From Haliclona indistincta (Eukaryota; Porifera; Demospongiae; Haplosclerida; Chalinidae): 64,000 nucleotides of DNA. The notes under the pieces are model-generated. The model saw only the letters and a program-made list of their open reading frames with translations, made no database searches and had not been told where the DNA came from. Below are positions 44,901 to 59,900 of the stretch, one piece after another (position 1 is the first letter of the stretch; the number at the start of each line of letters is the position of its first letter). A program made the translations under genes and the position numbers. Where the stretch lies: NCBI GenBank assembly GCA_964017065.1, contig OZ024784.1, positions 11,389,152 to 11,453,151 on the forward strand. The letters run 5' to 3'.

Positions 44901-47900
44901 GAGCCTCTGCAAACTGTTTAAATAGGTAAGAAGAAGAGTGGCACCCAAAGGGAAGGCAAGTATCACTTTCCCATCCAGTGAATCCCTAGTAGGTTCCAGG
45001 CAGAGCAAAGCGCTGTACTGGTACCATTCTAAAGGCGGCTTTTAAGTGCACTTTCGCCATCAAGGCTCCTCAACCCAAGCCAGAGATAAGATGAATCGCA
45101 TTGTCAACCGGTGAATAATACATGGAGAACTGCCGTAGGTCATTGATGCTGTCCCCAGGAGCGTACAGGTGCATGATCACTAGCCACTAACCATTCTTTT
45201 TTGGAACGGAACAGCAGAGAATGAGGAATGGAGGTGTTAAAAAGGGGCCAAGTATGCGTCCTGCTGCACATCCTTTAGCCAGTGGATGTACATTGGCTCT
45301 TAGGCCAGTGTAACCAAGAGATACGCCATTGTCAACTGAATACAGAAACCAAGATACAAATGCTTTATCTGGGTGGTTTGCTAACTCACTCACGAATTGT
45401 GAGTGTTGTAAGGGGATATGACCTCTCATCCGCCGGGTAGGAGTGGACATGATTTTGTCAAGTAAGTACATCGGCAGCCGACATCCCCTTGTTATAGCGG
45501 AGGTAGATTTATTTGCCGTCAGTGTTATGGTTTGTTCACTGGAGCGCTCTGCCTGTAGCACTGGCAGAGAGAGATCTGAGGTGTTCTTCCGAAAGTAACA
45601 AATCTTCTTTGTACATGTACCAACGCAGAGATGGGTCTCAAGCTGCCGCTCTGTGGAACAGATGATCATATCTCAGTGCTTGGATTTGAAAAGCTCCAGG
45701 GACCTGTCCTGGGAGTGAGAAGTGCATGGGGTGATGAGGAAAAATGTTCCAGGCTTCTTCTATCCATGATTGGAAGTCCATCATCGACCGCTTAGGAGGG
45801 CGTTTCGGTTTCGGTCTGGCCTCGGTAGCCCTTGCTGCTTGCACTGGGATAAACTAATCTGTGTATGAAAGGAAGTTATCAAAATCAATGCACTTATCCC
45901 TTCTAATCCTGCGATCGGAAGGCGGTGGCGCACACGATAGAAATGGCAAAGATTCTTGAGGCCATCTGAATCTGTGCTCCCCATGGTGGTGTCTGTGAGA
46001 ATGACAGCAATGATATTCATGTTGTCTGCTGTATGGGCTCTGAGAAGGGGAACGAGAGTAGGGTGACAAAGACAAGCTCCTGGAGGAAGGATGATGACAA
46101 AGACATATGCCACCTGTAATCTACATTGTCGCTGGAGCTGGACGTCATTGCTGAAAATGAAAGGGATGGTGTCACAAACAGGAGACCAGCTACGATACCT
46201 GTGGCTTGCCGAGCGGTAGCTGTGATGTGGAACCCGGTGGCGGGGGCGCTCGTGGTGTCGACTACTTCTGTGTTATTTACTACGTGACTGGCGATAGGGC
46301 GGGGCTTGACTATGATGGTGGCTATGCGGTACTCCTCTCGACCGGGACGACATCCTGCAGTGAGTGTTGTTCTCTCGAGCGATCCTGCTGTTGGATCAAC
46401 TAGCGTCGGCAGGCAAGTTCAGCAATTCACAGCTCGATTGTCTTCATCTATGGTGTTATACTCGCTGTCTTCCTGGTCATTGGATTCGTTGTCACTTAAA
46501 GTTGCCGGAACTCAGCTGCCGTTGCTCTCTGCCGGGGTCGTTCTCTTCGCCTGTGGATTCCTCCACAGCTCTTGGGTGCAAAGTCGAGATGGTGGGATGC
46601 TGAGGCCGCTGACAATGGTCAGTTCTTTGCCGATGCCGGTTGAGAAGGGCCCTCGAACGGAGGTGGTGGCGGTTTACCTTGCTGTGTTCCCATATACCCA
46701 GAGATCCCATTCATTTCCAATGGCACACCAGAGTGCTGGTGTTAATGTCCATGCTAGTTATCACGTAGCCAAGCTGTAGCTGTCACGTGACTAATAAAAC
46801 TTCACCGCCCAAATCCACTGTTATTCAGCAGCCTGGACAGTCCTTTCGAGCTGTATGGTGCTTGAACAGCTTCGTGAGCGATAATAGCGTAGGAAGAACA
46901 CTCACAGCATAGCTACAGAGAACACACCAGGATCTGCACGTTAGCAAAATACATTAGTGAATCTCATTATTGATTGTGCAGAGTACACCTCATCAGTTTT
47001 GATTGTTCACACTGAATTTATAATAGTGAGGTCAACTCAACATGCACATAGTATAGACTATGTATTGGCACACCATATTAGAGAAGATCCACTGTTACTT
47101 CTTGGGGAACTTGCTAAACACTGTCTCCACACATTACCAGCATTGCTACCGTGCAACAGTCCCCCGTCTACGTCATGCGGAAGCCCTGCCCACCCAGGAA
47201 ATGTTTCAAAAGTGCTGTTTTTGGCACCTCATATCTCATGAAAAAATACTTGATTGGAAATAAACTTAGGGAGTTTTAGGGACCAACAACTACAAAAACA
47301 AGCAATAAACTCAAGGAAAAAGTTTCGCGGTACATACCCTTTAAGCTATGGAACAGTTTACTCAAAATAATATGTTCTGGCTTTAGGTTATTACTTGCCC
47401 AACCACGCTTCGTGTATATCATAACTAGCTTTTTCTACTATTATGTCTATTAAAATTTTTCAAGTAGCTGTAGTATCTCATTTTGACAATTGTAAAGCTG
47501 TTGACTTGAGCTTGAACATAGGATCTGAAAGTACTTTCCTGAAAGCACATTTAATCCTGTAACAGTCGATAAAAAGCTTTGCTTCATGTGTAAAATACGA
47601 CTTCTCCATATCCTACCTGTGGGTTCAGTAAACTTGTTCAAAGTTTTATCATTACACTTCTTCTGTTGCTTCCACTTAATAATCATTAACCATGCGTATT
47701 TCAAAATCCTGAAATATCTAAAGGAACAGGACTGATTCATGTACCTGCAACTGGGACATCTTCTCCTTGCCAATTTTCTTCAGACTATGAAAATGAACTT
47801 CCAATGTATGCAACTGCTTTTCTAATTTTCTTTTTTCTACACTGTCAGTTGATGCGATTAGAAAAGATCCACTAGCATTCACTTGAGCCACCATTGTAGA

Positions 47901-50900
47901 GTTTGTCTTAATGTCATTCACAAGTAGCTAAAGAGAGAAAAATTTCATTTAACACAATAAAATTAATGTGTAAAACTGTCACACAAATGCATTATGACAA
48001 GCATAATTAGGTTGAAGGTCACATCGCCCGTGCTTTAAATTACCAAAAACTTTGGCATTTATCAACCCTTTGGCATTATACTTACCTCATAACTTTACCA
48101 ATAAGCACTACAACTAGTTAATGCTATGCATTTATGAAGCGAGCCTGACATTTTCGAGCTTTTCTGTCATACAGTTCACAGTCGCACATGTCACCATAGA
48201 TATTATATACTACGTAACCGGGATTGGCAACGAGTCACGTGCGCCAATTGCCACTGTACATTAGCCTGCGTGCCATCAGTGTTGCGCCGTGAGTGGGCGG
48301 TAGGCGAGAGGTCAAGAAGATGTTGCTGCCTCGAGAGAACGCTCTGTTGTGAAAGGTGGGCTCAAGTGGATACTATTGTGTTGTTACAGTCACTAGCAGG
48401 CTACTATATAGTGTTTAGCGCTCGTTCTGAGTCCTGGTGTTGCGATACACCAAGTTTGCGTTCTTTGTCGTACTTCAGAGACTTTGTGGGCGTCTAGGTC
48501 CACGGTAGTCGAGCTCACAGCCCCAATTGTAGCTTCTGTTCATTGCTGGTTCATTTGCTCATGGAACTGAAGGGCATTTAGGTAGCAAAGCTGCTTCTAT
48601 GTCGCTTGATTCATTGTGTAACTGTGTATTTACTAGGAGCAGTTTGTGGGCGCATAACGCCTTTCTGTCATCGCCTGTATGGGCTATAAAGCGTTTAAAT
48701 TGTAGGATAAGCATGTAGAAATAGAACTGGATAGTTAAGAACTTTGTGCAAGCTTTTAAACTCGATTTCTAAACATGAATATTGTACTCATTTCATAGTG
48801 ATAGAACGGGTCACTGGAAGATTCTCCATCAGCAGGATTGTCCGAGAGAGACGAAGATATATTCAGATGTTCATTGTTTTTGTTCCTCGTTGTTTTCATT
48901 GTTGTATTCTATTCTCTATGATGATCTACAATGATTTATACACTGATAAACAACAAAGAACTGGTAGAAGAAATGGGCAACATAGTGGTGGGCGGGGCTT
49001 CGTGCAGACTTCCCGCGCAACAAGGATGGCACGCAATAATGGGCAAATTTTTGCTCGTTGCCAATCCTGGTTGCACTATGCGATATTCAAGTTACACGCA
49101 CATTCTCTCTCAGTATACATTATCTTTGGACCTAACTGGCATTTGCTCTGATGTAGCTGCTGGCTTTAGTCTAGCCCGCTGATATTCTCTTTGTCTTTCT
49201 AACATTCGCCAAGTTATCCAATACGCACTCCTGGTGCAACCTATTCTTGTGTGTGTTTGTACCAATCTAAAAGAAGATGCATGTACTTGTCCTTTCCTCT
49301 AGAGTTCTTCTTGTACATATTCACAAAGTCTACCAACTGAGTAGAGATGAAGGAGTTTAAAGCAGAAGTGTTTCTTGTTATATGTATCCATACTTGATGT
49401 CGCTCCTTGAAGAACTGTATGTGATATTATATGTTCACTCTAGCAATAACATCACCCCGTATGCTTTCCACATCTGCTTCCTTTAGCTCATCACATAATC
49501 GCTCCAGATCACTCTTCACATGGCCCCTCTTCACTAATCTACGCTTGGGCTTGGCTGTAGTAGGCTGCTTGGCACGGCCCGCTTTTTGCTATTGGCCTGC
49601 ATGCAAAAAAAAAACTTCCATATAGGGAAGTTTTTTGGACACTGAAGGCAGCGGAGTTTACGTTTGGCTATTACTACACGCATGATTGGATTTGAACGCT
49701 CCTTCCACAAGCGTTCCTAAAAAAATGGTTCTGTATTATTGTACATTTATTTATAAGCATGGCAAATGAAAGTTAAAGCTGTTCAAAGCTGAAGCTCTTA
49801 AGAAAGCAGTTAAAGCTGTTCAAGACAACACTTTGTCATTGAGAATAACTGCATTGCGCTATGGCTGGCGTATAGTATGTTAACAAGAAGACAAGTGCTC
49901 GTCCTATAATTATAAACATAGCATGGACCTGATCCTGGTCAACCATGAGTTCAACATGAATAAGTCTTGTTTGATTTCAACGCGGATTCTACAGTGTGAA
50001 CTAGCCTCGAACCAGGCTCTTTTTATTTGTGTGGGCAGAAAAAAAGAGCCTGGTACATGTATACATGTATATGTTACCGGTACTGTTGTTGAGTCACATC
50101 CGTACCATAAACATGAATAATAACTATTATTTTGGAGCATGCGTAGACAGTGTGTACTAGGCTCTTTTTTCCGCCCACACAAATTAAAAGAGCCTGGACC
50201 GAGGCTACAGTGTGAACATGCTTATAGAAAAGATAAAATTTTGCCATGCAAATAAATTTACGCTATTAATGCACTACCTTGTGACTTTCAATTTGTTGTT
50301 CAATTAGCTTGACACGAGCTGCTACAGGTTCTTGCTGTTTCAAATTCACCAACATATTAGTTATCCATCCTTCCAGACTATCAGTAACTTGTTCAAATTC
50401 AAGTGTCTGAACAACAATATCAGCCAGTTTTTTAAACAATGAAGCAAGTAAATCTCCAACAGTGATCCTATAGAAAAAGTATTAGAAAAATTGTGGTAAG
50501 TGATGCAAGGCAGTTTATACACAGTTTCTTCCCCACTTTATCTGCACATGCGCAGTACCATAAAATTACAAGTAATAAAAACATTTTAACTAAAATGCAA
50601 GAGATTTAGGGTTGGCACATTTATCGAAAAAGTATGGAAACAAGATTTTGAGGATAGCAGTATAATGCCATCTCCCTATTAAATTAACCACAACTATCGA
50701 AAGCAGTTAATTTAGGGAGGTAGCATTATACTGCTATTGTTACAATCCTCAAAATCTTGTTTCCATACTTTTTCGATAAATGTACCAACCCTAAATCTCT
50801 TGCATTTTAGTTAAAATGATTGTATTACTTGTTTCTTTTCTTTTTATTTATTAATGACTTAGTTGGTACTTATGTTAATACAGTGTTACTGTAAAGAGAA

Positions 50901-53900
50901 CAGTACTGCATGCTCGGAGTGACTACACTTGCATTGGGCTCTGCACTACATGCAACACAGACCATGCAACATTTGCCTAGCTTAAGCTAGCTTACTTACC
51001 AAGCCTGACAGGCAAATCAGTGAAGATTTGCTCGTTGTCTGCAGTGAGCACTGCTAGTAGAAGCAGCACTCGCGTTCCAAGCCATTTGTACTAAGGTGCG
51101 CGAGTAGGCGTAACCTAATAACGGAGTTCAAGCAGAAGCTGTTTAGTCTCGTCCCCAGACCACACCCCTCGCTTATTGCTCGTGAGAGGGTCTGGTGACT
51201 ATCGTCGATTTTCTTGGGCCAGGAAGTAATATCTTCCCCGGAATGTCTGGGAAAGAATCTGATTGGTCAGAAGGCCAACTATTACGTAATACAAACCACA
51301 TCGATAGAATGATGGCGTTGAAGATACCTAGATGCGACTGTAGTCTTTGCCTGACGTTCTCGACAGAGCTGCATTTGTCAGAATCGTTTATGAAAGTCCG
51401 ACAGACAATCAGCGTGCGTCTTGCTATTAAATCAAGGGGAAGGACGTTTTCGTCTGCCTCCCGACTGGAGAAGGCAAGAGTCTATGTTTTGCTGCTCTGC
51501 CTGCTGTCTAGACGTCTTCGTCTTCGTAGATTGCCTCCCTCGTCTAACGCGCAACTACATACCAGACACTTGCATTGCAGGTGCAAAGTCCAACAATTAT
51601 ACGGATTCATTAGAGTTACGTAACTTTCTTACACGAAAGCCCAAGAAAGTGCAACTAAAGTCACCAGACCCTCTCACGAGCAATAAGCGAGGGGTGTGGT
51701 CTGGGAACGAGACTAGAATCTGTTATGGACCAAAAATCGCTGTTTTTCTGTAATTACTCGCTTCTCCCAATGTTTAAGGCCTAAATAGATGTCAGGTGCA
51801 CTGATGGTCATAGGTAGCGTTGCTTCTGTGTACGTTTAGTTGCGTTTGGTTCGCTCACTACTGTGCTAGACTCGCTGAAGAATAAGAAGAAGAAAGAAGA
51901 AGATGAACAAACGGGTGACCACGTGAACACTGGTTTACCACCTCAAACCTGGTTTCTTTTGCTTCTAAAGGTCTCGTTGTAATCGCACAAATCGTGCAAA
52001 GAGCTTCTGAACGTTAGATTAGCTTGAAACGCCCGTACGGCGAAGATATGGCAGTGCCGTTTTTAGTGCCTCCAGGCGAGATGCCATCTTGTCATGCCCA
52101 TAGCAACTGACCTTATAGTCTTTATTAGTAGACTCATTGTAAGCGCTTACCTCTTAGGATAGCCCCTAGGTAGTTAAAATACCCCTGATGTCGTCAACAG
52201 CCAAGATAAACGTGAATTATTGTGTTTAGCCTAAGTGTAGCCGCCATCTTGTTTTCCGCCCAACCCTAAATATGCCACGTCTACCGCGTGGCATAATAGC
52301 CATTTTTCGCTGATCAAATATTTTATAACAATTTAGTGATGTGAGTAATAATTAATTGCAGTTAATGATAGGAGTTACATATGCGTGAGTACATTGCATG
52401 CCTGCCCCAGTTAGTCTCACCAAGGGCGTATAGTATAGAGAGAAGAGGGCATGCAATGCAATACTACCTGTAAAAACATCGAAATCTTAATTGAATAGCA
52501 CTTTCCGTTATCAATTATTGTATGGTATACGGAGGGTAAACGGGATTGACGTCACTACACAAGTAATGGAGACCAAGCTGAAGAACACTGCACAACACCA
52601 TGCTGCGCGTGCGGAACACAGCCACGCCAGTCAAAGCGAAGAAAGACCATGACTTCGCCTCTGTCCGATACTGCTCATCGCCTGTAGCAGGTCAAATACT
52701 CTGCAGCCGATCAGCAGGAAGCGACAGCGCAAACGATGGACAGAAGTTTCGTTTTACCTGCGTCTCAGCCAACGCCATCAGTGATATGTGACATGGTTGG
52801 CAACCAGTATCTACAGCTTCATGTCGACTGTAGATAAATTATGTCAGCTAGTTTCCATGGAGCATGGCTAGACAAGTTTGAATGCGCACGCTGTATGATG
52901 CATCCACGTTTAATGAACCTTTCATGATGTCACATCCGCATGGGCGTAACAATAAAGATTTCGATGTTTGTATGCCCTCTTCTCTCTATACGCCCTTGGT
53001 CTCACTGCTTTTCTCACAGAGAAATCCAGCGACACAATCCGACCAACAACCCAAGATGGCAACGAGGTCGACACATCCTGTCACTCGCTGTCAGGAGGAC
53101 GTGGTACTGCCCACTCCATTACACTAGGTAGTCAGAAAGATGACAGTCAAATCTTTGCGGGACCACCTCTCCAGACACAAGCTGCCCACCACCAGCATTC
53201 GACAGCAGCTATTACAACGACTGCTGAGCACCAACACTGACACTCGCAATACTCAGGCAGGCGACAAAAGCATCAATTAGTCACCAGACCACTCGGGTGA
53301 GTCGGGTTCCGACTCCAGCTAGTCAGATCATCCCGGGCAGACACCAGCGCGTCTGACCCTCCCCAGCGGGTTAGCTCCAGCGAGACTCGGCATCCTTGTG
53401 CCAGCGCACACCGTACCCCCAGATATCATTCAAGATTATCCAGGCCATCATACCATCATGACAGTCACCGGCGACCATCTCCCAGCTCTCAGTCACACTT
53501 GGCGTGCATCCTATCGGTATGAGCACAGACACAGCCATCATTCTCGTCCAACTCACCATCGCGACAGCTCCACAGCCAATTCAGACTTCAGCGAGTCTGA
53601 GTCTCAACATAGCCGTCATAGATCTTGACGCCACCATTCAAGCTGCTCCCATCACCGACCATGGAGTTCTTCAACTTCACCAAGTTCCAGTGAACATTGG
53701 TCCTCACGCAAACGACCTCGCTTCTCAAGCTCTTCTTCAACATCCAGTACATCCAGCTGCAGACATCATCACAGACATCGCTACAGTTTCTCCAGCGAGG
53801 ACTGGCCACACCAAGAATATGTCAGTTGGCCACCACCACTTCCTTAACGCCTAGCTCGGCACATCAAAGCTGGTGAGTATGTAAATTTGATAAACTACTC

Positions 53901-56900
53901 ATCCCCTCTGACACTCCGCCACTTGCCATTGCTATATCTCGAAAGTCACGACACAGCAGGAAGAAAAAACGCTCTGTGACTGACTTAGCATCCTGGGTTG
54001 AAGCCTGGAATCACTACACATGCAGTCGCCTTGGTTCCCACCCACAAATGGCTCTTGAACTAGCAAAGTATCAAACTTCAATTGTCATGCTGTTCAACAC
54101 ATCATAAGCGTGCCTCTGTTATGATATGCTATTCTGCCAAGCTGCTGCTCAAGAGATAAATCCTCAGATGGGACACAGTGCGTGAGGACACCTATGTCTG
54201 TTGCCTCACTCGCCCTAATGCCATCATTAGCACACCTGAAGCACCTCAGGCATTTTGTGACCAACCCCAGTTGCATCTCAGCTTGGCCGACCATGAGACA
54301 CACTCATTGATGCATCAGAGCGAGTTTCACGCTGCTAGCGTTGCTCTGTCACGAGCTGCAGATAAAAGAAAGTCGCTCATTAATATTCATAAAAACGGGT
54401 ATACCGCCACCTTAACAACAATGATTTGAGCCTCACTAAAACTGGTTTTAGTTTCAGTTATTGTTAACATTTACAACACTACAAATAATAATTATTATTA
54501 TTGAATGTAAGCATACCATTTCAATTGAAGTTCTTCAATATCAGACTTCAACCGAGGCAAATGAACCGAAGTTGCAGCAAGGTGTTCACTTAATTCATGA
54601 CCTTCCTTCAAGCATTTGGTCAAATGAGATGCCAAACCATTGTACTCTGACTTGAGACACTAAATTATTACGAAAACAATAAATCATGTCCATAAAATTA
54701 TCGAACACTACTATAATTAATTTTAAAATGGTTTATAATAATTATTATTATTAGACAATACCACGAGACTTCCGACCAATCAGATTGCTCAAAAAGTGTG
54801 CATTAAATAGCTTAATGCATATTTAAGTGTGCATTAAATTCATAATGCACACTTTTATTAACGCACACTTTATTAATGCACACTTTTAGGTAAACAAAGT
54901 AAACAAAGATTGGTCGAAAGTCACGCGGTATGGTCTAAATATTACTTATTTGTAAAATGATTCCGAAATTTTAAATGAGTTTATGGATAATAATGAGGAC
55001 TTGCAACATTTAGGTGGCGAGTTGAGGATTTATATGAATAATTAATGAGCAACTTATTCCACCTCATAGCTTGCAAAGAGAAAAGTAAGTAACAAAAAAA
55101 GTAAGTGCATTATCGAGTGTGTCTCTATGTATAACACAGGTTGAATCACTGTGCATAAATCCTCACAAAAATCACCCATGCTAGCCATTTCTTATCTTTA
55201 GCAAGCTACAAGTTGTTCACAACAAACGGTAACCCCAAAAAAAAATTCTGTGCACAGAAGATTTTTTCAAGCCAAAACAATAGTTAGTGCTGGTTTTAAC
55301 TTTCAGTATTTGTTCTTCATTCAGCTAAACAAAGAACTTACAGCTAGATAGGCACGCTTACCCCTCCCCAAGGATACAGGGTTCCAAGTATGCTTTTCGA
55401 TAAGTTTCTTCTGTTCGTAAGATACATGATCAAAAACACCAAATAGCAAGCGACAAGTGACCTTCACAAGCAACGGCGACTATAGTCGCGACGCCTAGCA
55501 AGTCTGACGTCACAGGAAGTGGGCGTTAAAATTCGAAGACAGTTTATTTCGCCTATAGACGAAATACAGCTACGGAGGTGTGATGGTGAGCCAATGGCAG
55601 GGCCTGCGGCCCCGCCTAGCAGAGCTACGGCAGGAATACCTAGCACCACTGGGTCTCCAGGGGCTTCTTGAAATAAAAAGCAGCCATACATGCACTATAT
55701 TTGTCTCACACATGCTGTTTTCACCAAAGAAGCGGCGTTTTTTGCTCCAGTGAGAGTGATTCTAGCACACGACAGTTGGTAGATCATCAAGTGGGCATGG
55801 TTAACTGTACTTGTCATTGACAACAAGCCCACGCGTTGTGCAAGTTGATTTTGCATATTAGAGAATTTTAGTTTGCCGTTTCCGGTAAACGTGGGGCCGT
55901 GTGGGGCATCACGTGATCCCATCCATACGTGTCTTGCTTGACGTTGACACGCGTGGATCAGCACTGTTGATACGCGGGCAGTGCAGTGGAAGTGCACAGT
56001 TGATACGCGGGCACCGGGCATGTCACACTTTTCTATTCCCAATCTTTCGCCTTTCTCTTTTGTAGAACCAAATGCAGACAGAAAGTGTAGCATCTCTAGA
56101 TCTTCTGCTTCACTATCCGAAGACACATTCTCGACCAGCATAGTAAGCAACTCTAACACATCGTCTGAATCACGCCTAACATAAAGCACAGTAAAGCTGC
56201 ACAGTCAGTAACAGCAACTTACTTGGATCCAGTCGACATATTCGTCGATCACTAAAGCAGTCGAAGCCGAGCTATCTAGGCCAGCCGTTCGTTGGGTATG
56301 AACTAAAATTCTCATCGCGTGAATTCGCCACGTGTGGGAGTTACCCGTTTCCCCGCATCCCGGAAACGCCAAACTAAAATTATCTATTAACAATGATCAC
56401 AGCGCTAGTTTGTCTGTCTAATGGTTGCAAAGGTTAGTGAAATTCACAGAAACAGAGGCTAGAACTGCTGTCCGCACTTGAAGGGTTAACTGATTTAGAG
56501 CATACCTCGGTCAAAGATCTTCGGTTGCATGAATTGAAAGTGACGCGAAGCGCGTTCACTGCCATCTTAGTGCAAAATGTGCAATATGGGATCAAGAGTA
56601 TAAAATAAGAAGAGTGTTGAACGTAGCATACCCGCATACAAAATCTGTGTGGAAAGTAACGTGACACGCATGTGAGCTGAATGATGCTGAATCTTGTCGC
56701 TCCATAGGTGCACGGTCGGCGCAGATCGATGACTGTACTAACACGGGCTCAACGATGACGTCTGATGTTTGGGGACGTCCCCTCACAAACGTTGCAGATG
56801 ACATTATACTAACAAATTACGAACACATTTACGGCGATTTCTCATGTGTTTGTCACATTACTCTACATACAGATTTTGTACGCGGGGATGCTACATTCGA

Positions 56901-59900
56901 CACTCTTATTATATACTCTTGATACAGGGCGGCATCTTTGATCTTTGACCTAGGTATACTTTAATATTAGTTAATATGCAACTACTGAGAGTAAGATGAA
57001 AAAACGACTACTCCTTAATGGCTCGATCATGTGAACCTGCACCGAAAATGTGCAAGGATAATTAGTCTCGGCTTCCTGATGCCTTCAAAATTGCCACCGA
57101 CGAAACTGCTTTCAGACGCTGGAACTGTCAGATGCCTGTCAAGACTAAATCGCACCAGGAGAGTTTCAAGCTGATGTACATGTAAAGGTTAACACCCGGG
57201 TTCTGAGGCGATACGGGATATAATTTATATCTAGGTGTTCAATTATGCCAACCGACAGAGCCCGAGGTTGGCACAATCAACCACTGAGGTATTATCCAGT
57301 ATCGCCGAATAACCAGGCATTAACCTACTTGTAGCCCATCTGCTATCTTCTCATTGTGTTTTATAGCTTGCTGTAGCTGTTCTGTAGCTTATAAGTGAAG
57401 ATCTACGAACAATGGGGTGCTGGCACTCGCTGCCGAGCGCACACGAGCCAGGTCTAGCGAATGACAAACACCCGTGTTCAAGTCGCGCGAAGCCTGGCGT
57501 CACGGATTTCAACTTTTGTGTAGCTAGTTCATGAACAGCACAAACAGTAACCTAGTTATTTAGGCAGCAATGCTGGTTGACCTTTCCGAAAGGTTAGCAC
57601 GTGCGCCAAAAATTTATCGACAATGGCCAACTACTTTGTGTTATTTCATGGGGTATAAAGCTCCCACACTTTTGACGGGTGGGTGGGAGAGGACAAGGGA
57701 CAAGTACCAGCTTGCCCATTTCCTGGAAAATATCAGGTTTAACCTTAATATCCTGGAAATTATGCATAATTGTACAGTGTATATGGAATATATACTCTTG
57801 TCGATTTCCTTTGATGTTTGGCCTAGGTGGGCTATAAGTACTGTGTGTGTTTTCAAACATGGAGATATGACAGCAGAACTGATTTCTGACATTGCTAGGG
57901 TTGCAATTCTATTGTTTATGCTCCATTGTTTGATTTGGCACCTAGTCACCTTTCTAACAAAGGATTGGACAGTATAATATTTTCATAACGTACCAGCATT
58001 TTGTTACGATAATGGGAAATAGCGCTACTGTGAAATCCTTTGATCTTTAGGTAATAAATTGCCGTAATACAAATGTTGCAGCATATACTCACTTAAATGT
58101 TGGCTACTTAAGGTGGCAGGTACCCTTTCGATATGAATATTAATGAGTCAAATACTTTCGCCTGAAACTTTTCACAGAGACGGCCATGTAGCGCGAAACT
58201 TGCTGCGAAGCATGTTGACGTGCGTCCATGCTTTGCCAGCGACTTTAAGCGAAATCTGCAAAGCGCGAAGTGCACGCGAAACCCGAAACGATGTAGCAAT
58301 TCTTCTCACCAGATTTCTCAACGTGTAGCGGTAGCAGGTCTATAAAAACGAGAAGCTTCAAGCCAAGGACGTTACCGAGGGCTGAACCGAGCAATTTTTC
58401 GCTATTATTCTCGAGACGTGAGTTATCGTCGATGACACACACACCGGTCGATGAGCGGAAATTTTTGTGAAGTGACCCGCGTTTTAACAGTCATAAAATA
58501 CCTCAGTATAGAAGCAAATCTTCAAAAAGCTCTCCAGCCCTCCGCAAGTTGTTCAGTTACAAGTAGGTACTAGTGACTAAAATCAGTTTGCTACACAGCA
58601 TGAAAAATCTTGTGAGAAAATTCTGAATATTATCTCCTCCATTGACATGTATTGCGTTGTACCGTGAGCCCCGCCCTTATAATGATATTCACAATGTGTG
58701 GGCGAAAGGGTACCCGCCACCTTAAGCAGTCCCTTAGAAAAGAAATGGCTCGGTTGGCTCCACTAGGCAATGCAAGTTTCTGATACTGGGTACCTTAGAT
58801 ATCACACTATCTAGTAATGGCAGCCTATTGACACACTATTGTGAGATCAGGTGCATTCGCCAAGAAAATAATGCATAAGCTAACGCCAGGTACGTAATAT
58901 TTATACTCATCTATCTTGCATCATTGTTTAGCAGAAAGAATTTAACGCTCCTTAAGGCATGTTCACATGGAATCCACTTTTGATGCGCATTCAATCCCCA
59001 AACTCGCCAAAGCGAATTGGAAGCGAATTCAATGCGCATCGCGAGCGTTCACATGTAGCGAATTGGATGCGAATTACGTGGCTATTCGATTTTTTAAAAG
59101 TCTACATCACGCTCTTCTTAGCCTTCAACGATACTTTTGTAGCTTTAAACGTCCATTACAAAGCATTTAGTCCACCAAGCGCCTTGTATCTACTCGCGTC
59201 TGCCCACGCACTAAACGCAATTCGCTTCCAATCCACTTTCAATCCACCTCCGGAGGTGGATTGAACGCAATGCGCATTGAATTCGCATCGAGCAGAAGCG
59301 GATTCATGTGAACGCTAGCAAACCAGATTGAATGCGCATTCAATCCACTTTGCAGGGTCCATGTGAACGCGCCTTTAGTGGGCATCAACCATCCCATGAA
59401 TGCTATTTATGACTGATACCGCGTACACACTATGCACTAGAACTGAACCAAAATGGTCCAGCCCAGTTGCAAATCTCAGATAGTGTGAAAAGTAAACTGT
59501 GCCACAACTGACTGAACTGCACCATCATTGTACCCCAACCAAAGGTGGGCATCTTTATGCTTGGTTCAGTTGATCTTAAATGGCATGGTTCGATTCATCT
59601 TAGCTCCAATATGTAATGTGAACAAGGTATAAAGCATTGTGGAAAAAGAAAAGGTAGAACATCCGATAGAGATAACTAAACAGCACAGAACTAATTTCAC
59701 AGCATCACAACATGTGTCCCTATGTGGCAAACGACTCTTGTCAAAATCTACAAAGCGCGAAGTGAACAGCTTACACACAACGCTGCACAAAATTTTAACA
59801 ACTACCGTATAGCAGGAAATTTTCGCGGGAGAAAACTTTCGCGAATGCGCGAGATAGAGCATTTCGCGAATAATATTTTCGCAAATCAGCGCTACAGCGG

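Noticed and set aside
46206..46779. Plus-strand frames of 65-157 codons
   Set aside because: They are shadows of the antisense DIRS gag region.
57570..57977. 135-codon plus-strand frame with hydrophobic end
   Set aside because: A minus-strand frame of similar length overlaps it and neither shows a known motif; kept as unassigned.
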